From assembly GCA_023630585.1 (NCBI GenBank), contig CM042551.1, positions 6,010,501 to 6,074,500 of the forward strand: DNA of 64,000 bases, read 5' to 3'. The notes below the pieces were generated by a model. That model ran no database searches. It saw nothing but the letters and a program-made list of their open reading frames with translations, and had not been told where the DNA came from. The position numbers and the translations under genes are program-made. Source of the DNA: Cranoglanis bouderius. Taxonomy: Eukaryota > Chordata > Actinopteri > Siluriformes > Cranoglanididae. Positions 1 through 12,009 of the stretch are shown piece after piece. Each line of letters opens with the position of its first letter. Position 1 is the stretch's first letter.

Positions 1-1030
1 ATTGCACTCCTGGGTCTCCAAGGTACTCCTTGGTGCAGTTTGTTTAGGGTGCAGACTGTATCTCAGTGGTTAATGCTGTGTCTTGTGTAAGGTGTTATCT
101 TTGGCATGGGTGCGTGTTTACGTTCATACATCTGAGTGTTTTTTTGAAGTCTGTGCACAAACAGGATAAAGGGCTTTGGGCTCTTTTTCCTATACTGCAA
201 TGCCTTTGGAGTGCTTTGGGGCGCCTGCTATTGTGTAGTTCTGTATCACCCCTGGTTCCCTGTGGAGCGAGTCTTCATGCTTTAATCAGTGATTTGGATG
301 CAGTGTACATGCCTGAAGCAGTGAGGCTGCACAGCCACTGTGCGGCATGCACTTTTTTAGCAACTCACGCAATGACAAAGCCTGGATCCTCTGTGAATCT
401 TCAAACGGAGCCATTGACCACTGGCCAGTCAGCCATCTGGAGCTCAGGTTTAAAGACCGCAGCGCTGATGGCATGTAAGGTCACAGTCATGCACATAAAC
501 TGGGAATGGTGTTTGATAGAAAGCTGGCATTGCACGGCAAGTTTGGTTTCTGTTTTATCACTAACTGCATCAGGGTGGCGTCGCGTTTTTTTTTTTCTAC
601 ATGGCCTATGTGTGACAATTGAGATGGAGGAATCAAAGAGGATAAAGGCAGAAAAGCACAGGACAGATTACAGACATGGCTGTTGGCTGGCGGTGACATT
701 CTGTATGCATGTGTGCTTGTGCATGGGCATATGTGTGTGTGCCGGACCCCCCCTCTCTTTCATCTTCCAGATGGCTCAGGTGATGTTGGCTGAGTTTGTG
801 CATGAGTGTGTGTGTGTGTGTGTTGTGACTAAGGAGAGGACATGAAGGGGGGGACACTCCGTCAGACATATGCACCCTGAATATCGCTATGTAAACATCT
901 GCAGTGACATGACAGGCTCAGATTAATCACCCCAGTCTGGGCAGCCTGCAGTCCTCCTGCTAAGACCCAGCTTGCTAACACTGCTGCTTCAAACACAAAG
1001 CAAACACGCCTCCGACACATGCCACTGTGA
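1..1030. promoter_or_regulatory. candidate conserved non-coding blocks (245-560 and 845-1030)
   Basis: Complex, non-repetitive DNA with a nuclear-receptor half-site AAGGTCA at 477-483 and a homeodomain-like GATTAATCAC at 921-930. A GTG-initiated frame runs 66-845 but ends in a TG-repeat, has no recognisable domain and is not called a gene. Regulatory status is inferred from composition only. Confidence 0.25.
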
Positions 1031-1581
1031 GACATGTATAATTGTTGGGGTCCAGAGAGGCCTGATTCAAAAGATTTTAACCTTGTTCATATTTTAATAA
1101 TAATGTCAGTGTTTCAGTAGAGTCAACAAAATTCAAATTGAGCGCTTTCACATATTCAGTGTTTAGTCTGTTTGAATCAAATCCTGGTATGTTTTCTCTC
1201 TCAGTGCTGTTTTTTAGGCAGGTATGAACAGAGCAATCAAATTCGGGTGTGGACCAAATCAACCAGTCTGAGAGTGTCTCGGTGAGGTGGTCACAGTCCA
1301 CTTACATCTCTAAGTCATCTCTAGAGAGGTTTGATTGCAGTACGAAAGTGATTTAACTCTGAATCAACCTGACTGCAGGGAGTGACCTGAGTGAACACAC
1401 CATGTATTTTGGGTTGCAGCTTTTTTTTTGGAGACGTGAGCTGCTAAAATGAGCCACAAAGTGCAAACTGAGCCAAAAGGACAGAACTGTGAACTACAGC
1501 TCTGTGTTCTGAAGATTTAGACTGATAATAAAAGAGAAAATAAACACTGGATGCATACATATAATGTTTTAAACTACTTTC

Positions 1582-1583
<2 letters not shown>
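1031..1583. other. no recognisable gene
   Basis: AT-rich intergenic DNA. I see no repeat family or exon. Confidence 0.5.
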
Positions 1584-1628
<45 letters not shown>

Positions 1629-1683
1629 GCTATCTAGCTATCTATCTATCTACCTACCTACCTACCTACCTACCTACCTACCT
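1584..1683. repeat. compound tetranucleotide microsatellite (TATC)n(TACC)n
   Basis: About 100 bp of TATC units, interrupted by TAGC variants, change to TACC units and run straight into the TA target site of the Tc1 element. Confidence 0.95.
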
Positions 1684-1684
1684 A

Positions 1685-3039
1685 CAGTTGCAATCAAAAT
1701 TATGCAACCCCCACTGCAAGTCAGGTTTATTGTCAAAATTTACAGACTTTCAGCTGTTTGCAATGAACAAATCAAACAAAAGCAATTGAAATAGTTCCAC
1801 ACGACAAACGCTTCAAGTGGTTTCCCCAAATTCAACTGAAAATGCAACTTATAATGACTTCTCCAGTCTCAAAATTATTCAACCACCTGAATAGAATCCC
1901 TCACAATAGCACAAATATCAAGGGCTTCATTAGTTGCACCAGGTGTGCTTGAACTGGAACACATGAAATACCTGAACTGGCTAGAGGCAGAAAATACATG
2001 AAATACCTGGATGGGGCAGAAAAGGGAAGCTATCAACAGCTGCAACCAGATTACTGAGAAGGCAGGTTGTGAAAAACCCTCGAGTGACTGAAAAAGACCT
2101 GCAGCAAGACTTGGTGGCAACAGGCACTGAGGTTTCAGTGAGCACAGTATGGCGCATACTAAATACAGAAGGTTTCCATGCCAGAACTCCAAGATGTACA
2201 CCACTACTGACCCAAAAGTACATGAAAGGTCGGCTCAAAATCATCTAAATAAGCCACAGAAGTTTTGGGATTCTGTTCTGTGGAGCGATGAAACAAAACT
2301 GGAACTTTTTGGCATGATGGGTCAGTGGTATGTCTGGAGAAAGAAGAATGAAGAAAGAACACTCTGTCCACAGTCTGGCATGGTGGTGGCTCGGTGATGC
2401 TCTGGGGCTGCTTTCCATCCTCTGGCACTGGAAACCTGCAGCATGTGGAAGGCAAGATGGATTCATTAAAGTATCAGGAAATCCTAGGAGAAAACATCAT
2501 GCCGTCTGTGAGGAAGCTGAAGCTTGGGCTTCATCCGACCTTCCAACAGGACAATGATCCCAAGCATACCTCAAATTCCACCAAGGCTTGGTTGCAGAAG
2601 AAGTCCTGGAAGATTCTACAGGGCCATCACAGACACCTGACTTAAACCCCATAGAAAATCTCTGGTGGGATTTGAAGAAGGAGGTTGCAGCACGCAAACC
2701 CAAGAATATTGAATGCTGGAGGACATTGCTCATGAGGAATGGGCTAAGATTCCTCAGGAATGCTGCCAGAAGCTGGTCTGTGCATCTCATTAGCAGCAGG
2801 TCATAACAGCAAAAGTACTAAAGATGCTTGCCATGAAGGGATTGAATAATTTTGAGACTGGAAAAGTCATTATAAGTTGCATTTTCAGTTGAATTTGGGG
2901 AAACCACTTGAAGCATTCATTGTGTTGAACTATTTCATTTGCTTTTGTTTGATTTGTTCATTGCAAACAGCTGAAAGTCTGTAAATTTTGACAATAAACC
3001 TGATTTGAAATGGGGGTTGAATAATTTTGATCGCAACTG
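1685..3039 (+). mobile_element. Tc1-like transposon with 199-nt terminal inverted repeats
   Basis: The element starts CAGTTGCAATCAAAATTAT and ends in the reverse complement (with G for A at one position), between TA dinucleotides at 1683-1684 and 3040-3041, as Tc1/mariner insertion requires. The inverted repeats pair at 1685-1883 and 2841-3039 with few mismatches. Total length is 1355 nt. The interior holds a decayed transposase. Confidence 0.92.
1980..2806 (+). pseudogene. Tc1 transposase pseudogene (DD34E), frameshifted
   Basis: Catalytic landmarks are present but in different frames: WSDET (Asp codon 2287-2289), QQDND (Asp 2550-2552) and NPIENLW (Glu 2654-2656). Frame breaks fall near 2394-2400 and between 2588 and 2645. 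The N-terminal helix-turn-helix region (before 2149) contains several stops. The element cannot make a working enzyme but its inverted repeats are well preserved. Confidence 0.85.
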
Positions 3040-3041
3040 TA

Positions 3042-4319
3042 TTTATCATTTCTTTAGCACCAACTCGGTCTTCTCAATGCTTGGGTGATTTTTGTTTCTA
3101 TTTTTCTATTGTCATATTTCTGACCAACGAATAATGGATATTTTCAGCCCTACACACCCCTCGGCCATTTTTTTTTTTTTTTTGCATTTTGATTGCTGTA
3201 ATTGTGTGTAGTGTGGAACCAAACCAAATAGCAAATGAACCAAAAGTATCAATTTCGCTTTGATTATGACTCGCTAATAGATGTAAAAGCGTCATGTCAC
3301 CACACCATCACTTCCAATTCAAATCCATCATTCAAGTGTCCTGAATCATAAGTGTGGGTTGGGGTGGCTTTAGTAGCTTGTGTAATGTTGAGTAACCATA
3401 ATTTAGCATATTTACACTATTTTTTACTACAAAATCCACGTCCAGGTCAAGATTCATGTCATGAAAATCATGATTTAAGTTAATTCCATGTCCAGTACTT
3501 GAGTAGGCTAATATTCCATGATTGGGTGCAATTTAGCCCGTGTAACTCTTAAAAAGTAAACTTAACCATTTAACCATTCAAAAATGTATTAAACCATCTC
3601 ACACAACAACAAATCAATTTCTAGGTTTCTTTGCTGATAATTGCTTCATTTAGTCTCTTAAATAAGTAACAGGGTTGAAAGTTACAGAGTTGACTTTAGC
3701 AATTATATAATTAGCAAATACTTAAAAACTAGAAAACTAGAATTCATGCTAATGGTATGAGCACATTAATGACATTCTAATTATTTATGTATTATCAATC
3801 TATAATTTGTATAACAGGGTTGTACTTTCAAAGTGACCAAAATTATTGAAAATATATATATTTTTTAAAAAAAAAAGCAGAGTGAAAATTTACTTTACTT
3901 TTCTTCTTCCCATGATCTTTAGAAAATTCAGATGATGCAGCTTCTTGTTGAACATGTGACTTCATGTTCATGTACTGTACATGTGTTCATGTAACAGGGT
4001 TGAGCAGGACTAAAGTGCAAATTACTATAACCTATAATGGACGACTCATGAAAACGTATGAGATGTTAAATGGTTCCACACATAAATGTAAAAAATGATT
4101 ATGATTTTAATAGTATTTAAGTGATTATATTTCAAGGTAAAGTGTAGTTATAGGGGATTTATTTTTAAGTGTATTTTATTTACATATTTGTAAATGAGAT
4201 CTCAAGTGGGACATAAATGGCACAGTGGAATCACCTAGATATCAAACCGTGCTATAATTCTTCCATTACTATTCAAGCCAATTCACCTGCAACCAATTGT
4301 AGATGTGTTGAAATGATAA
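3042..4319. other. AT-rich intergenic DNA with a thrice-repeated 11-mer
   Basis: TAACAGGGTTG occurs at 3667, 3812 and 3992. No gene is seen. This may be a decayed dispersed repeat. Confidence 0.4.
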
Positions 4320-4720
4320 ATCTGAGTGACTGCTGTTTGTTTTTCCCCGCGTGAAACTTGACGCAGCTCTATTGCAGCACTCCACGTCGTCAGTGGGCAG
4401 CGGGCCAAAGGGACGTTTGTTTGTTTTGTTTGTTTTTCGTGTGTAAATGAAGCCCTTCTTGGGTGTTACACCAAGCGGTTGTCTTCAAAAGGCGATTTGC
4501 ATTTCATTTGTTCTGGAATGTGCCCCAGAGGTTCACATATTCATAATGAAACACAGTGCAATCCTATTAGTATACAGCTCTCTGTCTTTTTATTGCGGGT
4601 GTTGTTTTCTACCATTTGTTTATCTCACGGTAAGCGCAGGGAGGGCGGCCGACAAGTGGGGTTAAAAGGCAATGTGTTTTATTATTACACATGTATAAAC
4701 CGATGAATCCTCAATAAAGA
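4320..4720. promoter_or_regulatory. candidate conserved non-coding element with octamer
   Basis: Contains a perfect POU octamer ATTTGCAT at 4495-4502, a GC-richer block around 4350-4410 and TTTATTGCGGG near 4589, unlike the AT-rich flanks. Function is inferred. Confidence 0.3.
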
Positions 4721-4739
4721 AAAACAAATCACAGTGTAT

Positions 4740-5160
4740 GGTGACTTAGCCCATTTAATCGCACATTTTCCGCAGATATGCAACAACATGAATTGTAACC
4801 ATAGGACAGCCCTATAGCACAAACTGTTTTTTTTTTACATTAATTAAAGAACGATACATTGTACTTTGTATTCGTTTATAGTTACACCAGTGGAACATCC
4901 ACGAAACAAGTTAAGTTTCTGTTATCACTTAATTTGTAGCAGCAAAACTCTGTCTTTTTTCTGTCTCATGAAAAAAAGCAGCTTGTCATGTTTCTGAGAA
5001 GCAGGAACGTGAAAAATTCTCTGTCCTGAAGACTTTCCTGTGGTGGAAAACTTGTAAGGACAACTTTACCTCTGACTATTACAAAGCGCTGACACCTGAA
5101 ACCATAAATGTTAAATAAACATTGACTTAAAGAAAGCTGCATCATATCAACAATATATAT
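4740..5160. repeat. fold-back repeat family, right arm (copy 1)
   Basis: Shares with other copies the ordered segments CATCCACGAAACAAGTTAA, CAGCTTGTCATGTTTC, TCCTGAAGACTTTCCTGTGG, TTACCTCTGACTATTACAAA and the ATATCAACA end. The left arm and central hairpin are absent. Confidence 0.65.
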
Positions 5161-5217
5161 TTTTCTTTGTTAAATAACAGCATGTTTTTAATCCATTTAT
5201 TAGTAGACTTAGTTTAT

Positions 5218-5307
5218 ATGGATCATGGGCAGCATGGTGTTGCAGTACGTAGCTGGTTCGATCTTGACCTTGGGTTACTGTCTCTGCAGAGTTTCTCATG
5301 TTCTTCC
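5218..5307 (+). repeat. tRNA-derived SINE head, truncated
   Basis: Same leader as the SINE at 13170 (GGTTACTGTCTCTGCAGAGT, then CATGTTCTTCC). It breaks off where the solo LTR begins. Confidence 0.6.
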
Positions 5308-5857
5308 TGTTGTTACGACACGGGGGTTAGAAGGAATCAGGATGCACTCGCAGAGGAAAGTGGTCAGTTTATTAGGCACAGTTCAAATAAAAGGAACATT
5401 CAAAAGAAAGGGGACAGTCACACAAAAGTCCAAAATTAATCATGACAAAGATCCCAAAACACACTAGGGCAGTAATTCCAAACAGGTTAGTCACTTATCC
5501 AAACACTTACAGGGCAAAAATCCAGGAAATCTTGAAACAGTAATCCAAAGCCTTACAGGGCAAAAATCCAGGAAGTAACGAGACATAAATCCAAGAACCC
5601 GGGAACGCCGAGTAAACAAAAACATAAGAAAAACTCGCGAGGCAAGGAGGTGGTTTGGGAACCACAAACAACGAGCTTGAACCAGTTCACTTTTTTGACT
5701 CTAATCTAAATTAAGGCTAATACTCTGCGCCGAAGCGGAAACGGAGCGGCGTATTTAAACACACACAAAGAAATGCCAAATAAATGACACCTGAAACTCA
5801 TGATCACAAATTACAAGGCGAACCAATGAGGAAACGGGGCAGAGGCATGACGCAACA
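5308..5857 (-). mobile_element. putative solo LTR, minus strand
   Basis: The 550-bp block is bounded by TGTTG and CAACA. Read on the minus strand it has a TATA-like TTTAAATAC (5752-5760 region), then GC-rich sequence, and AATAAA near 5368-5373 close to the other end, the expected U3-R-U5 order of an LTR. It contains an internal duplicate around TTACAGGGCAAAAATCCAGG (5509 and 5552). No matching target duplication was found, and no coding region is attached. Confidence 0.45.
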
Positions 5858-6097
5858 CGCAACTTAATTTTTTTAATTAAGTAAAAAAAACAAAAAAAAC
5901 ATCTCTTTCAAACTCGGAAACCTGGATAATGAAGCTTCAGTCTTATTATGTTTCATTCATGCCTCCTCTGGCCATAAGCACTGTCCTTTTCTTGTGTTTG
6001 TCTCTGGCAGTGTGAGAGTTACAGAGCCAGATTTGTCCTGCTAACTCAAACAGATCGGCAGCTTCTCTTTCCACTGCAGAGCGTGCTTTGTGTGGCG

Positions 6098-6141
<44 letters not shown>

Positions 6142-7739
6142 TTAGCTGTCTTAAAAAATGGCTGCAGAACTGCATCAGCACTGAAGTGGCACCTGGTTTC
6201 TCAGCTGAGCAGCCAAGTTTAGCTCGAGGCATAACAGGGAGAACACACAAACACACACACACACACATACACACACACACACACACACATAGTGATGTGG
6301 AGATTCATGGAGGATGGGAGGCAAAACAATGGCATATGTATAGAACATCACCAAGAACATCCTGTAATTGTATGTGTTAAGCCAGTGCGATTACACTGTA
6401 TCACATCATAAATAAAAATATTTAGTCGTGAGTTGAGGTTGACGGTATTAGAAAACATAATGTAACATACTCATTGCCAGCTCATTTAGTGCCATTGAAA
6501 CCAAAGGCAAATTTCTGGCCAAAACATTTTTTTTATTGAAATCTCAGAGTGTGAGTGCTGCTACGAGACTCATCTAAAGCCACCAATAGGAGGCAAAAGG
6601 ATGATGGAAAATTCATGAGACATCTACAAATATGGCAACTACAAATGGTGAAACGTAAACAAAACATGATAATGGACAGAGAAAATATCCTTATAACCTC
6701 AAGCTCACTTTGAAGAATGTTCCTGTTCATGCAAGTATAATTTTTCTTTAATCACAGGTCTATCATTAGTGGATCTTCATTGTATAATATGACAGGTTAT
6801 TGCGCAGTCTATTATAGAATTCCGGTGACATTTTATTAGGATCATCTAGTACCATGTGACAAGTAAAAATCTAAAACCATCTTTACTTCAGTCAAGTCAT
6901 AACGTGTGGATATAGTGAATACAGTGTGTGCTTGACATTCTCAAAACATCTTCTCCATCAGTCATCACTGTCTCTTATTCATCCACTCAAACTTCAGCTA
7001 CAATGACATCAATGCAGAGTTGAATGTTTTCTTGGGGAGCCAGACATCTGTCGAGACAGATATTGACTGCATGAAAATGCGTCAAGAATAACTTGACGAG
7101 AACAATTTTTTAAAAGAAGCTGTACTGTCTTCTTTGTCTTTCCTGCCAAACATACAGCATGTAAGTGAGCTGTTCCAAGCACATACTGGAAAAACACATC
7201 TAACATAAAAACACAGCACGACCACCCCACCCCCCCTCCATCATATGGGACGACTACTTCTTCTATTGACAAACAGACTGGAATCTGCGCCACGACAACA
7301 TCCCATTAGTAGATGTTGAACAGCGATTTCATAAATTGTTACAGGATGAAACATCATTAGAGGTGTGCGCTGATTGAGCACCAGCTGGTTAAGCAGCGCT
7401 CAGTCTGCCTGCACGCTGAAGAAACTTTCAGACGATGAGCTCTTCCTGCAGACACGCCATGCATGAAGGCGTCTCGCTCAGAAGTGGCTGAATCGCCGCA
7501 GGGAATGATCGTGTTTGCTCGCCTACTCTGGGAATCTTGGTTCTGCTATTTAGGAGTGATCAGTAAATGCGGGCAACATGGTGACGAATTCGTATTCGTG
7601 ATAAAATGCAAGGAAATCCTGTCACTCGTTAGAAAAGTCGTACAATTTTGCATTTGTTTGTTTTGCCGGGTCTGCATGTGTGTGTCAACACAGACGGCTC
7701 TTGAAGGGTGGCAGGGTGGTGCTGGGGGGCGCAGCTGAG
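5858..7739. other. no recognisable gene; opposing microsatellites inside
   Basis: Contains the GT array 6098-6133 and CA array 6249-6291. The rest is unremarkable AT-rich sequence. A block around 7380-7560 is of higher complexity and may belong to the regulatory cluster that follows. Confidence 0.45.
6098..6291. repeat. opposed (GT)n and (CA)n arrays
   Basis: A 36-bp GT array and a 43-bp CA array lie 115 bp apart on the same strand, so they are complementary to one another. Cysteine/valine- and histidine/threonine-repeat frames here are artefacts. Confidence 0.9.
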
Positions 7740-8620
7740 CTATCCTTCAGCCGACAGCCAAAGGGCTAATTACTGAATAATAAAGAGAGGAGGCAAGACA
7801 CATGTGCTGGGCCGATGCCCCTCGCTACAGAAACCCCCCGCAGGCCTGTTCGTTCTACACCCACTCCAATTTATCTCGTGGGTTTGAAGGTTTGGGGTTG
7901 CTGCATTTTGCAATTGAGGGACTGGGGGGCGGAGATGCGGTGGAGTGGGGGTCGCTTCCAAAAACTGATCCCAAAGGCACCCTGTCGATTGATGCTCACC
8001 TGCCCATCGGCCAGCGCAGGTGCTACAGGGGCCAAGACGCAATTTCCAGCAGATGATCAGCGCTCGTGAAGCCTGTGGCCCCCTCGCTGCCCATCAATAT
8101 AGGGCAGGGTGGGGCAGTCGGGGTGCATTTTGGTGAAGGGGGGAATTGTAATTGAGCCTCATACGCCTACCATCTATCACAGTGAGGAGCAGGTGTGGTT
8201 TGGGTGGCCGCCATCAGACCCTGACGGCAGGAAGTGACACACGCCGGGGGAGGTCCCCACGTGCGCTGCCGCCGACCGATACTTTTCCAATTTGCCGTAA
8301 TTAGCCCCCATACGAGGCTGGTCTGGGAGATCACAAGACTGCTCTGGATCAGCTGCGTTAACCCTCCCGTGACGTCTAAACTCCTAATTCATTGCTACAT
8401 TAACAGCGTTGATTAGCATATGCCGTGCTCCCGATGGCCCGGCCCGTATCCCCATGTGATCTCTTTAACAGGCACCTTGATAGCAGCAGACGGTCTCTGT
8501 GCACTAAACATCTAAATACACACAGACACACACACACATGCGCTGCCCCCGCCATGACCATTAGTAATAGGCTGTATAATTGGTGAGGTTTCACAGATGA
8601 TCCACTCATGAGGTTTATGG
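7740..8620. promoter_or_regulatory. candidate conserved non-coding cluster
   Basis: Nearly 900 bp of repeat-free, GC-mixed sequence with homeodomain cores (GCTAATTACTG near 7765; TAATTA at 8298-8303; GATTAGCATATG near 8411) and no long codon-like frame. It is the largest such block in the window. Overlapping frames on both strands (7770-8069) are incidental. Confidence 0.35.
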
Positions 8621-8885
8621 TTAAGCCAAAGCAGACTGGAAGCTCCCAAATGTGACCTTCATTTAGACACTAAACTTATTCAGTCACAATGGAGGCTCAA
8701 TCTGTGGATGAAGATAAAGAAGCAAAACTAACCACCAAACCACTAATCAGACAAAATCTATGAGGCCGTAGAGTACAAACACAGCTAAATACAAGCTCTG
8801 TGGTGTATCTGGTCAAATTAAGATGAATAAGAGTTCATTAGAGAGTACTGATAATTGAATTTCACTTCGTAATTAATTTATAGTA
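8621..8885. other. no recognisable gene
   Basis: Nothing seen apart from ordinary AT-rich DNA. Confidence 0.4.
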
Positions 8886-9285
8886 CATTTTAAACAATTA
8901 GTTCATCCTGACATGTTACACTTCAGAATCCTTCCTATCAAAGAACTATGGGTAACCCTTTCTTATTCTGATCTGGAGCCTATCTGAAACTGCTGATTTC
9001 CTGGGATTTAAACAGAATGGCATGAAAAACGAAAAACATCCACTGAGTGGCAGTTCTGTGGGCAGTGAAGGAAATAGCTACTCTTTACAATCGTGGTCAG
9101 AAGAAAAGCATCTCAGAATGCACAACACATCAAACCTTGAGGCAGATGGGCTACAACAGCAGAAGACCACATAGAGAACAGGAATCTGATGCTTCACTGG
9201 CCACAGGATCACCGAAACTGGACAGTTTGGAAAAAGATTGGAAAAACATCACCTGATCTTTATCCAGTCTCTCCAGGTGTCAGTA
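8886..9285 (+). mobile_element. non-autonomous Tc1-like remnant (family A, copy 1)
   Basis: Aligns by eye with 10310-10535 and 52830-53420: shared GAGCCTATCTGAAACTGCTG, TTTAAACAGAATGGCATGAA and AAGAAAAGCATCTCAGAA, then GATGGGCTACAACAGCAGAA. Translation of the last part resembles the middle of a Tc1 transposase but is broken. Confidence 0.65.
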
Positions 9286-10289
9286 ATTCTCAAGCTCTTA
9301 ATTCATAATTCAACAATTCATAATGCGTAATAAATCTAGATATATTATAATGCATTTTCATGAATCATTACATCATATATAATTCCTTATGAGTGCATTA
9401 TAAGAATGTATTCCTAGAGGTTGTTACAGAATTTTGAAGTTAAATTGTGTGTATGTGTTGTAAGGAACTGGTATGATGGATAATGTTGTTTTTTTTTTTG
9501 TTTGTTTATTTGTTTTTTCATGCCTTTGTTTTTGCAACATTCAGTTTTTGTTATCCATAAAAATAAAATAATAAAAGTAAAATATCCATAAAATAGTAAA
9601 ATAAAAGTAAAATAATCAGTCCTCTGAGGAAACAAAGTTCATGTTACAAATTTGAACAGATTTTAAAAATAATTGCGAGGTTAGTGATGGGTGTCCAACT
9701 AATATTTCGAAGCACAATGACGAAGGACTCGTCAAAAATTATTCATCTTGGTTTTGTATTTATTTAGGACAATTTGGAGAAGCCCATGCTTTGCTGACCT
9801 GATTATTTAAGAACTAAAAATACTACGATTGAAAACACTCTTAGCATGCTGAGATAAGGTTATCTACTTGTTACACTTTGAAAGAATGTACAACAACAAC
9901 GGGCCTCATTTATCAAGCTGTAGATATACACATGTATTTATAAATCGTTCGCAAGAGCATTTCCACAAGAAATTCAGTATTCATGAAAATCTGGTTAGTT
10001 AAAAAAATATATATTTTTTTATCCTAAAAGAAATTTACTTTGTAAATTTATGTTTAAGGAGACTCAATTGATCAGCTTCAAATCACATATTTGGTGATGA
10101 GTTAAATAGCTTAATTTTTTTTAAATTACACACAAATTCGGTGCCAATTTGGGGGAAACTCTGTCATTTCATATTAATGACCTGAAAGAAAGCAACCCAA
10201 AACAAATCCATACGTTAAGACGAAGAAAACTAGCCTTTTAATTACAATAAAAGTAATGATGGCCTATAAATTGAGGAAGAGTGTGTATC
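9286..10289. other. AT-rich DNA with a probable dispersed-repeat fragment
   Basis: GGGCCTCATTTATCAAGC at about 9901 resembles the conserved start of a repeat seen widely in fish. The rest shows no gene. Confidence 0.35.
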
Positions 10290-10560
10290 TACAGTAGTAT
10301 ATCTTAAACCTTTAGTTCATCCCGACATCCTGACATATCCATACACTTCAAAATCTTTAACATCAAAGAACTATCGGTCAAACTTTCTCACTCTGATCCA
10401 GAGCCTATCCGAAACTGCTGATCTCCTGCGATTTAAACAGAATGGCATGAAAAACAAAGTTCTGCGGGTAGTGAGAGAAATAACTACTCTTTACAACCGT
10501 GGTGAGAAGAAAAGCATCTCAGAACGCTGGCATGTTATAGTAGCTGAGCTGCATTACTGG
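10290..10560 (+). mobile_element. non-autonomous Tc1-like remnant (family A, copy 2)
   Basis: Repeats the family A order seen at 8886 (GAGCCTATCCGAAACTGCTG, TTTAAACAGAATGGCATGAA, AAGAAAAGCATCTCAGAA) and then diverges at 10535. It lies 1.4 kb from copy 1 in the same orientation. Confidence 0.6.
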
Positions 10561-10749
10561 AAGATTTAGCACACATCGTGTTTAGGAGATGCACTTTCAC
10601 CATTTGGTGGCCATTTTATCATTTTCTGCTCTCTTGGCCTTTTATGGAGTTTTGTGAGCATCAATAAACAAAAATCAGTTTTGCCATGAACATGCTTGGT
10701 AATTTACAGCTTGGCATTTATCAACATATGAAGAACCGAACCCATTGCA

Positions 10750-10781
<32 letters not shown>

Positions 10782-11095
10782 ATAAAAAAAGAAGAAGCAC
10801 TGGAACTTAAACAGACAGGGGAGGAGGCACGCTCACGTCAGTATTTACTCTTTAACACCACTGAGTGCTATTTGAGAATTGAGTACTTTTTGCTTCGGTG
10901 CATGAGAACAATACTACACGCACTCACACACAGATACACATGCACCCCTCCCATTATGGAATATGATCATCTCAAACTGAGGCCAATTTCAAAAGCAACA
11001 GGATATTCCACACCACAAATAGGCAGGAAGGTGGGAGGCCGAAAAATGCACAACGCTGAAGGCAGTCAGAAACCTCTGTAGGCTTTCTGTCCTGT
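10561..11095. other. no recognisable gene; (AAAT)n tract at 10756-10790
   Basis: AT-rich sequence with an ATAA-unit microsatellite and a short CA-rich stretch near 10918. Confidence 0.45.
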
Positions 11096-11400
11096 GTGTG
11101 TATATCAGTGTGTGTATGTGTCCAGGCTAAGTTAATGGTGCTGGTGTGTGTGCAAGTGTGTGTGTGTGTGTGTGTGTATGTGTGTGGGCTCTGCTTGCGC
11201 TCAAACACAGATATAATGACGCTTAACCGCCTCGCTCTGCCGCTATTGAGCTCATCACCCCACTGTGCAAAGAGGCAGGTGCTGCTGGATGGGAAGGCAT
11301 GCTGTCAGATGCCGCGAGAGCAGTGTGTGTCTATGTGTGTGTGTGTGTGTAGAGAGAGAGAGATGGAGCCCGAGAGAGGCAAAAAGAGGGAGAGTGAGAG
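11096..11400. repeat. GT-rich and GA-rich simple sequence
   Basis: Interrupted GT arrays at 11094-11190 and 11322-11350, running into a GA tract at 11351-11412. Confidence 0.85.
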
Positions 11401-11419
11401 TAGAAGAGAGGGGACCCAT

Positions 11420-11905
11420 TTCAATAGGCTGCTGATTTGAGATAAGTGATCCCCTTGAAAGAGGAAATGCGCCGGTTCTCTCCCCCTCCCCCTCGCCAGT
11501 TTGGCCTGAAAGGAGAACCATCCACCTGCTAGCAGCATCAATTGGCCCCTCTTGTGGCTTTTTCACCATTTCTTTTTTCCCCGGTTCCCGTTTGCTCGCC
11601 CCCTCACCGTGTCTCCCATTCAGACGGCTGAATAAGCAGCCTGTGGGCCGTATTGAAACTGGCCTCACCAAGCGCTCATTGTTGCAGCCCGCGCCACTCC
11701 AGAGGGAGGGGACCTGCTCAAACCTGCGCTTGCTTTGCCCTCTAATCGATGCATCTCTGCTGCACACACTGCCTCCCTTCCTCTGCTCGATGTAACTGTG
11801 CCAGCAAATGGAGACGTTTAACTGTTCAGTGTAAATTTACTTCCTTTATCCCTTTTGCCCTTGATCGAGGACATTCAGCTGGATAGGGGGCATTGAGGTT
11901 GGGGT
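11420..11905. promoter_or_regulatory. candidate conserved non-coding element
   Basis: Sequence is C/G-rich, with CCGCGCCACTCC-type blocks and TAATCGAT at 11743-11750, and is flanked at its right end by the GT array at 11913. Long frames on both strands (to 170 codons on minus) reflect low stop density and the adjacent GA/GT runs. Confidence 0.3.
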
Positions 11906-11912
11906 TTGGAGG

Positions 11913-11919
11913 TGTGTGT

Positions 11920-11993
<74 letters not shown>
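11913..11993. repeat. (GT)n microsatellite
   Basis: About 80 bp of GT with one A interruption near 11923. Confidence 0.95.
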
Positions 11994-11995
<2 letters not shown>

Positions 11996-12009
11996 GTATG
12001 GGATTGTGG

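Noticed and set aside
11255..11767. 170-codon minus-strand frame
   Set aside because: Spans GA/GT simple sequence and a candidate regulatory block; no domain, and strands are open in several frames.
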